From positions 62,001-126,000 of the forward strand of contig JANYDA010000009.1 in assembly GCA_025360005.1 (NCBI GenBank): a stretch of DNA of 64,000 nt. Direction: 5' to 3'. The position numbers and the translations under genes were made by a program. This DNA comes from Fibrobacteria bacterium. GTDB lineage: Bacteria > Fibrobacterota > Fibrobacteria > UBA11236. The notes under the pieces were generated by a model. The model searched no databases. It saw only the letters and a program-made list of their open reading frames with translations, and had not been told where the DNA came from. Of the stretch, positions 34,835 through 40,747 are shown in pieces (positions within the stretch are counted from its first letter, which is position 1; the number at the start of each line of letters is the position of its first letter).

Positions 34835-35614
34835 ATGCTGACCCTAATGGATACGCCTCCTTTCCTGGAGGACATGGAAAAGAAGGCCAAGCAATTGGCC
34901 CAGTCCATCGTAAAGACCTTGCACGGCAAAGGCCAGGCGCAAATCCTGCTGCGCGAGTCCGAGCTGCTCGCGGTGTCGCCATCCTCGCTCATCCACATCA
35001 TCAAAGGCGTGTTCCGCTGCCAGCACGGCGAAAAGACCATCCGCCTCTATTCAAGCGGGGACTTGCTGCTGGCGCCCGGGCCGGGCGAGGCCGGCGGACT
35101 GTCCATCACCAGCGAGTTCGGCGCGGAGATAGCCGTGGTGGCCAAGGACGATTTCCTGGACGCGCTCTCCGCCGATCGCACTTTGCTTTCCGATTGCATC
35201 GCCTACCAGAACCTGGAAACCCGCATCGGGCACCTGCTTTGCTCGCTGTACATCGCCGACGAGGTGAAGCACAATCCGGAAATCCGCCAATACGATGAAG
35301 GCCAGGTCATCATCCGCGAGGATGACAATCCCAAGGAAGTCTACGAGATGATCACGGGTAGCGCCTCGGTTACCTCCAAGGGATTCCCGCTTTCGCAAAT
35401 CAAATCGGGGGAAGTCTTCGGCGAGCTGAGCTTCTTCACCGGCCTCAATCGCACCGCAACCGTGCAGGCCTTGGAACCCTGCCTGGTGCAGGTCATCGAC
35501 CAGCAGCAGTTCATCCGCATCATGAAATACCGCCCCGCTTTGGTGGACGGGATGATCCGGACGCTATGCCACAGGTTGGTGGACCTGAACGTGAAGCTGA
35601 GCGCGCCGCGCTGA
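34835..35614 (+). CDS. cyclic nucleotide-binding domain protein
   Basis: The product is 259 aa from ATG 34835, with GGAG about 8 nt upstream. The C-terminal half is a clear CNB (CRP-type) domain: IRQYDEGQVIIREDDNPKEVYEMITGSASV, then the phosphate-binding cassette in GEVFGELSFFTGLNRTATVQAL with both the Glu and Arg that contact cyclic nucleotide. The N-terminal half (SELLAVSPSSLIHIIKGVFRC, YSSGDLLLAPGPGEAG) looks like a second, degenerate CNB-like barrel. No helix-turn-helix follows the last domain, so this is not a CRP-type transcription factor. It more likely acts by protein contacts. No cyclase is nearby. Confidence 0.82.
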   Translation: MLTLMDTPPFLEDMEKKAKQLAQSIVKTLHGKGQAQILLRESELLAVSPSSLIHIIKGVFRCQHGEKTIRLYSSGDLLLAPGPGEAGGLSITSEFGAEIAVVAKDDFLDALSADRTLLSDCIAYQNLETRIGHLLCSLYIADEVKHNPEIRQYDEGQVIIREDDNPKEVYEMITGSASVTSKGFPLSQIKSGEVFGELSFFTGLNRTATVQALEPCLVQVIDQQQFIRIMKYRPALVDGMIRTLCHRLVDLNVKLSAPR

Positions 35615-35687
35615 GCCTCGGGCGCCCGATGCAAACCGCTTGCTCACGCTCTTAGGAGCGTTGCGCGGAAGCCGCTCCGCACGGTAT

Positions 35688-35906
35688 TCATCCCGGCCGC
35701 AACTGTTCCAGGTACAGCCGCACGGTTTCCCGCAGCCCATAGCGCAGCGCATCGCTGATCAAGGCATGCCCGATGGACACCTCCGATAGCCCGGGTAGGT
35801 TCCGCTGGAAATACCCCAGGTTGCCCAGGTCCAGATCATGCCCCGCGTTGAGGCCCAATCCGGAGGCCGCGGCTATGGCGGCGGCGGTCCGGAACGGCGC
35901 CAACGC
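35688..35906 (-). pseudogene. pdxJ: 3' fragment of pdxJ (pyridoxine 5'-phosphate synthase)
   Basis: The minus-strand frame encodes only the last ~65 residues of Pdx[39 protein letters not shown]-type conservation (here [33 protein letters not shown]). PdxJ is normally ~240 aa and condenses 1-deoxyxylulose 5-phosphate with aminoacetone 3-phosphate. The remaining ~175 residues are absent: upstream of residue L at 35903 the frame runs through unrelated codons to a stop near 35957. The break coincides with the truncated 5' end of the neighbouring plus-strand gene, so one rearrangement (or a mis-assembly) destroyed both. Confidence 0.85.
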
Positions 35907-37449
35907 CCAGATGGTGGGCGGATGCCAACCGGTCCGATACGTCCTTGGTGTACGCTACGCGCGCCGTGGATAATACCGATCCCGCTTGGCCCTCCGCGCA
36001 GACCTTCCGCGTGAAGGTTTCCGCCGGCATCGCAGCCGGCGCCCCGGTGCTGCTCGCATCCGGCGGCTATCATGATGGCTTGTCCCAAAACGGGGGCTAC
36101 CTCGCCACCGGCTACCGGCAGCTCCATCTTCTGAATCTGAATACCGCTTCCGATCGCATTCTCTTTACCGGCCCGGCCAACGGTAAGGCCAGGGGGGATA
36201 CCTCGCAGGTTTGCAATGTATCCATGCAACCGCATGCCGGCCCCTCTCCCGATATGCTGCTCCTGGACTTCGGCTATGGTGGCGTGAGCTCGGTGGTACG
36301 CAGGCCGTACGGCATGCACGAAATCCTTTTCCGCATCGATACCCTGGGCCGCGTGGTAAGCTGGTACCGGGCCCCCAAGGGATTCACGGCCTGGCAGGAT
36401 GCCGAGTGGTCCAACCAGGCCGATTTCGCCGTGGCCACCGGGGAGAATTCCAGCTCCGGATACCCGGCGGTGGTGGCGCTGAATTTACGCGACTCCGTTA
36501 CCACCGTACTGGCGCAAGGCTTCACCCTGAGGCAACCGGGACTCTGGATCAGGCCCGGCTCGGTGGTTTTCCCCACAGGCGGAATAGACAGCTTGGGCCT
36601 TTACAACGAGCCGGTGGGGACCATCCAACAAGAACAGTTTGCCGGGAAAATGAAATTCCTCTGGCTCAATCGCCATAATACGGAAGTGGTCGGATTCGGA
36701 AGCTCCCATGTCATGAACGGAATATGGCCGCTGGCGTTCACGCATTACCGCGCCTTGAACCTGGGTTATTCCTCCGCGGGGACGCATTACGTGCTCCCCA
36801 ACTACCCGGCCTTACGTGCGCTCATCGTCGAAGTCCATCCCGGTTGGATGAACGCCAAAGGGGGCGACTTTATATGGTGGGGAAGCATGGACAAAACCAA
36901 AGGCTACCGCTATGACAGTACCCACGGATTCTGGTCGGCGGGGGTACCGGCCGCCTTGGACACGGTCATGCAAGCCTTCCACAATCCGCTCACGGCGGTG
37001 GTGGACGGCGCCGGCGGGATGCAGAACCCCAACCAGGATTGGGGCGCCCGCCCGCCCCCGGTTTTCCCCGATTTCTATACTCCCAAAAGCGTAGTCGATA
37101 CGAACGTGACCGGATCGATCGAGCTATTGCGTTCGCTCGCGGAAAGCTCCAGGCGAAAAGGCGTCCATCTGGTGTTGACTCTTTTCCCGCAAAGCCCCGC
37201 CTATCGAAGCACCCCGTACTACGGAAAATACGGTCCCACCTGGGCGGTGGGCCGCGAGTTGGTCGCGCAGGTGAAATCGATCTGCGACGGGAATCCCTTT
37301 TGCCATTTCTACGATGCCTACCAGGAAGGAAACCACGATTATCGGATTCCATGGCCGCCAACGAAGATCACCTTTCCACCGCGGGCGCGCGCCAACTCAG
37401 CCATCGCCTGGACAGTCTCATCTACCAGTTCATATCGCCGAAACCTTGA
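35903..37449 (+). pseudogene. truncated and frameshifted propeller/SGNH-like protein (TIGR02171-like)
   Basis: The recognisable protein begins without a start codon at about [20 protein letters not shown], next to the broken pdxJ. The N-terminal part is TolB-like beta-propeller (DPAWPSAQTFRVKV, DMLLLDFGYGG, YPAVVALNLRDSVTTVL). The C-terminal part has SGNH-like blocks (VVGFGSSHVMNG, GVHLVLTLFPQSPAY). After GNHDY near 37340 the homology moves into another frame (SMAANEDHLSTAGARQLSHRLDSLIYQF, stop at 37449), which carries the expected catalytic-type DHL block. The original frame stays open to 37735 but reads antisense to the VOC gene. The overall plan resembles the Fibrobacter family TIGR02171, from memory. 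Non-functional as it stands. Confidence 0.7.
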
Positions 37450-37483
37450 CCGCCGGCCAGAAGCGGAAGGCGGAAGGGCCGCC

Positions 37484-37900
37484 TCAATCGGTCTTGGTTG
37501 CGTTGTGGCCGCGCCGGCCTTGGGCGAATTCCACGGCATGGCCATCGGGATCGAACGCGGTCATGGAGCGTTCCCACGGTTCATCATGCGGCGGCTGGTG
37601 GAAGACGATGCCCTTGGCCTTAAGCCCCTGGTAAAGACCGTCCAAATCGTCCGTGCTGAACTCCACGTGGATGGCGCGCTTCTGTTCCGGCGAGCTCGGC
37701 TGCACGCCTTCTTTAATCGACTCCTGCAGGGATAGCAGACCGATGGTACCGCCGAAGCCTTCGCCCACGCGGATCATGGCGAAGTGCGGCGCGGCATTGT
37801 TCACCACCTTAAGCCCCAGCTTGCCGCCGTAGAATTCGATCGCGCGCTCCACGCTTGCCACGGTAAGGGTCAGGCCTTCAAAGCGAATCGGTTGCGTCAT
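37484..37900 (-). CDS. VOC (glyoxalase/bleomycin resistance) family protein
   Basis: The 138-aa protein is a single VOC domain with two beta-alpha-beta-beta-beta modules: GLTLTVASVERAIEFYGGKLGLKVVN and HVEFSTDDLDGLYQGLKAKGIVFHQPPHDEPWERSMTAFDPDGHAVEFAQ. His/Glu positions typical of metal binding are present in the second module (IHVEF, AVEF). VOC proteins range from isomerases to drug-binding proteins, so the substrate cannot be assigned. It is the only apparently intact gene within a ~2.5 kb zone of gene remnants. Confidence 0.88.
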   Translation of the reverse strand: MTQPIRFEGLTLTVASVERAIEFYGGKLGLKVVNNAAPHFAMIRVGEGFGGTIGLLSLQESIKEGVQPSSPEQKRAIHVEFSTDDLDGLYQGLKAKGIVFHQPPHDEPWERSMTAFDPDGHAVEFAQGRRGHNATKTD

Positions 37901-37971
37901 GTTGGCATCCTGGTTGCGGGAGTTATCCCTTAAAGATACTACCGCCCAAAGGGAAGGACCGCCCTATATGC

Positions 37972-38151
37972 CTATATGGCCCGCTTCAGGGTTTTGCCCG
38001 GCACAGCGGCGGAGGAAACGTAGGGTACGATCCGATCCGCATCCCCGTGCATCACCAGTACGGGCAAATCCATGGACTCCACATCCTTCCGGAAACCGAT
38101 CCCCAGGCCTTGCCGTATTTGCCAAGGTAACGCGCTACTTCCGAATCGGTC
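37972..38151 (-). pseudogene. 3' fragment of an alpha/beta-hydrolase
   Basis: Reading the minus strand after the lipoprotein stop, the frame gives ...GFRKDVESMDLPVLVMHGDADRIVPYVSSAAVPGKTLKRAI then TAG. The block L-P-V-L-V-M-H-G-D-A-D-R-I-V-P is the acid-residue region typical of chloroperoxidase-like alpha/beta hydrolases. Only ~59 codons remain: the nucleophile elbow, the core strands and the terminal catalytic His are missing. It has no start codon in a sensible place. A decayed remnant. Confidence 0.65.
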
Positions 38152-39576
38152 TTACCGGGCGGGTTCGGAGCTGATTCCGCGTCCCTGCCTATCCCACACC
38201 ACATGCACCCGCTTGCCCTGGCGATCCTGGACGACAACATCCAAGGTCTCCGCGTTGATCTTCCCGTCCACCTTGAGCGCTGTGCCGTCCGCATAATCCA
38301 CTTCCATGGACAGAGTCCCGCTCACTGGATCTTTCCCGGATGGGATGGGTTTAGCCGATTGGAAGGAGAAATGCGCGGACTTTTCCTCGCCCGATTTCTT
38401 GGCGGTGCGCACATCGATGGCATAGACGCTGTCATCGCTCTTGTCGTCGAAATCCTTGCCCAGGCCCATGCTCAGATGCACATCCATGCTGTCGAGCGTG
38501 TCTCCGGCCGCCGCGCCGTAGGTGAGGAAATGCGCCTGCACGGTATCCCGCATGTCGAAGTCCATGCCGCCGTCGCGATTGAGCACCTCGCCGATGGAAC
38601 GCCTGCCGGCCGCGTCCTCCATCTCAAAGCGCACGCGCTTCACTTCCTTCGCGTCCACGTGGTAGCGGACCAACAATCTCATTTTGGCCCGGGACCACAA
38701 AGCATCGGGATGATCCGCGGAGGGGCCCTTCTGGTAGAAATCCAAATCCACCAGCGAAGCCTTGCCGTTGTCCACGGCCACGCCGTCGCTGTCCGCGTCC
38801 GCATACACGGCGGTGCCCAGGGTATCGGCGCCCGAGGTCTTGATCCAGGAAACCGCATAGACCAGATTGTCCTGCTCCGTGTCGAAGTTGACGTCCGGGC
38901 CCGGTCCCACCATCAAGCGCGTGGTTTCCAGTACGCCTTTATCCTCGGCCGTGAAGAGGATGGCCGCCTTGGAGTCTTTGCTCACCGGGTTCAGTTTGCC
39001 GTCGCCGTCGGCATCGGAGATGTCCGTCGTTTCCACGCGCCCGGTGCCGTAGGTGGTCACGCTTCTGCCGCGGAGGATGGTTTCATTGCCTTTGATACTG
39101 TCCAGGAAGCGAGCGTCCATGCAGATGGAAAGCGTGTTCACCGTATACTTCAAGGCCGCCTTGACGGTGTCCGTCAGGGTCCACACGCCCGCGCAGCCGG
39201 TATCGGCGGCGGCTTTGGCCAGGCCGCGCATGGCCCCGGATGCCGCGGCTTGTTCCGAAGCCTCCGTGAGTTTGGCGCTCGCCGTCTCGATGGTCGTTGA
39301 CGCGGCGGCCGGTTTGGGCGCGGCGATCTTTCCCGCGCTTACATTGAAGCCGGGCTGGCCCAATAGGCTGTCGGCCAGGGAAGGGACAGGAGCGATGGCT
39401 TCCGCTTGCTTGCCTTGATCCAGGAATCCGTTCACGCGGGCGTAGATGCTGTTGGGGAATTCGTCCACGCCGGCGGTCTTTTCGTTGTCGTTCACGCATC
39501 CGGAAAGCAAGATGGCGAAGGCGAAGGCCGCGAGGGCCGTGGCGGCGGTGGCCGCGATGGTTCCGTTTGCGCGCAT
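38152..39576 (-). CDS. lipoprotein with EF-hand-like DxDxDG loops, paralogue B
   Basis: The product is 474 aa from ATG 39576, with a strong AAGGAG 8 nt upstream and an ATGA overlap with the stop of the TIGR02147 gene; the frame extends to 39930 only inside that gene. Signal ALAAFAFAILLSGC gives Cys27. An Ala-rich helical stretch (~85-125) precedes a beta-rich part with acidic loops SDADGDGKL (~187) and DADSDGVAVDN (~260). It aligns with the lipoprotein at 21715-23085 through most of its length, including the C-terminal SVYAIDVRTAKKSGEEKSAHFSF and PSGKDPVSGTLS blocks. Its regulation is probably by the coupled upstream regulator. Function unknown. Confidence 0.82.
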   Translation of the reverse strand: MRANGTIAATAATALAAFAFAILLSGCVNDNEKTAGVDEFPNSIYARVNGFLDQGKQAEAIAPVPSLADSLLGQPGFNVSAGKIAAPKPAAASTTIETASAKLTEASEQAAASGAMRGLAKAAADTGCAGVWTLTDTVKAALKYTVNTLSICMDARFLDSIKGNETILRGRSVTTYGTGRVETTDISDADGDGKLNPVSKDSKAAILFTAEDKGVLETTRLMVGPGPDVNFDTEQDNLVYAVSWIKTSGADTLGTAVYADADSDGVAVDNGKASLVDLDFYQKGPSADHPDALWSRAKMRLLVRYHVDAKEVKRVRFEMEDAAGRRSIGEVLNRDGGMDFDMRDTVQAHFLTYGAAAGDTLDSMDVHLSMGLGKDFDDKSDDSVYAIDVRTAKKSGEEKSAHFSFQSAKPIPSGKDPVSGTLSMEVDYADGTALKVDGKINAETLDVVVQDRQGKRVHVVWDRQGRGISSEPAR

Positions 39577-40445
39577 CACTTGGGCTCCTTCACATGGCTG
39601 CGGGGAAAATGCTGGATGTTGAATTGCATCACGCGGTCGGGCTTTTCCTCCCGCTTGGCCAGTTCCACGATTTCTTCCCGGAATTTTTCGATCCGCCGCT
39701 GGATCTCCGCGAACGTTTCGGCGCTCACGGTGAGCAGGGCGGAATAGATATAGCGCTCTTCTTTGGGAAATGCGAATAAGGCGTCGGCCGCCTGCATCAC
39801 CCATTCGCGGTTGAGCCGCTTGATCAAATCGCCCATGGACGGCGCCGGTTCCTGGTTCTTGAAAGCGGGCCGGTAGCGGCCATGGGAATCCTGGGTGAGC
39901 AATCCCCATTCGCAAAGGTCGCGCACGCATTTCTTCAAGGTGGCCACGGGAACGGCGGGGCGGATGAACTTGGCCAGCTCTTCGTAGTCGCCGCGGAAGT
40001 CCAGCACCTGGATGGCGGAGCGCACCAGCGGATAATGGTAGTCCTGGTAGTACTTACTGTTGACGGGATTGAGCCGCACGAAGGTGGAGCGGTTGCGGCG
40101 GAAGATCATCTGCTGGTACAGGCCCTGGCGCTCCTCCGCATCCTTGCTTTGGCCGTAAGAAACCAGCAGGCGGAAATATTCGGCTTCGTTGGTCTTCAAG
40201 GAGAAGACGGCGACTAGCTTTTCCTGCGCGGCATCGCTGAGGGTGCGGCGGCCTTTGACCACATCGTTGAAATAGCCGGGATTGCTGAAGCCGGCTTCCG
40301 CTGCCAGGCGGCGATGGGTGTACTTGCCTTCCGCGCCACCGGCACGCCCGGGACCCGCGGCACCGGGGCGCGTAGCCCCCTTGCGCTTCTCTTCAAACGA
40401 ATCCTCCAGGAATTTCCGGAAGTCCTCGTACAGATAAATGTCCAT
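39576..40445 (-). CDS. TIGR02147/DUF4423-type transcriptional regulator
   Basis: The product is 289 aa from ATG 40445 (a GTG at 40451 is also in frame). The opening MDIYLYEDFRKFLEDSFEEKR and a helix-turn-helix-like segment (HRRLAAEAGFSNPGYFNDVVKGRRTLSDAAQEKLVAVFSL) match the TIGR02147 family, expanded in Fibrobacter and related to DUF4423. The C-terminal half (LDFRGDYEELAKFIRPAVPVATLKKCVRDLCEWGLLTQDSHGRYRP) looks like a winged-helix-containing effector region, followed by a helical tail. It is co-translated with the downstream lipoprotein (ATGA). Members are presumed DNA-binding regulators; their targets are not well known. The promoter at 40488-40516 contains a candidate operator. Confidence 0.85.
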   Translation of the reverse strand: MDIYLYEDFRKFLEDSFEEKRKGATRPGAAGPGRAGGAEGKYTHRRLAAEAGFSNPGYFNDVVKGRRTLSDAAQEKLVAVFSLKTNEAEYFRLLVSYGQSKDAEERQGLYQQMIFRRNRSTFVRLNPVNSKYYQDYHYPLVRSAIQVLDFRGDYEELAKFIRPAVPVATLKKCVRDLCEWGLLTQDSHGRYRPAFKNQEPAPSMGDLIKRLNREWVMQAADALFAFPKEERYIYSALLTVSAETFAEIQRRIEKFREEIVELAKREEKPDRVMQFNIQHFPRSHVKEPK

Positions 40446-40747
40446 GACCACAGTATAGTCCCATCCTCATGAAATGGAAAGTAATTTCATATAAATGATT
40501 ACAAAAATAATGTCAATTTCGATTTAAAATCATAAAAATGCTTTAAAAAAGCATAAAGTCGATTTTATTTTGATTTCGATATTTAAATAAAATAACAAAT
40601 AAAGATTTCATTTTGGGTGGGTGTGGGTGCTTGCAGAGGGGGAACAGGCCGCCCAACCGGGCTTCCTATGGATTCATGGGACGCCGGTCGTATTGTGTAT
40701 ATAACGGGCCCGGAAGGAGCGCGGGGATGCGCCCAAACCGGCCGGCG
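40446..40747. other. AT-rich intergenic island upstream of the TIGR02147 operon
   Basis: About 300 bp without a gene, between the mutS stop and the regulator start. Positions ~40480-40612 are strikingly AT-rich in a GC-rich genome and include the promoter at 40488-40516. A perfect 7-bp inverted repeat ATGCTTT/AAAGCAT (40538-40554) is followed on the minus strand by TTTTTA, so it could be a weak terminator for mutS or a protein-binding site. Positions 40613-40747 return to normal composition and show nothing recognisable. Confidence 0.6.
40488..40516 (-). promoter_or_regulatory. sigma-70 promoter with candidate operator in the spacer
   Basis: On the minus strand TTGACA (40516-40511), a 17-bp spacer and TATATG (40493-40488) give a good -35 and an acceptable -10, about 45-50 nt before the regulator ATG. 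The 13-mer TATTTTTGTAATC fills most of the spacer (GATTACAAAAATA on the plus strand, 40497-40509) and is identical to the one at 23183-23195 upstream of the paralogous lipoprotein. A spacer position suits a repressor site. Confidence 0.65.
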
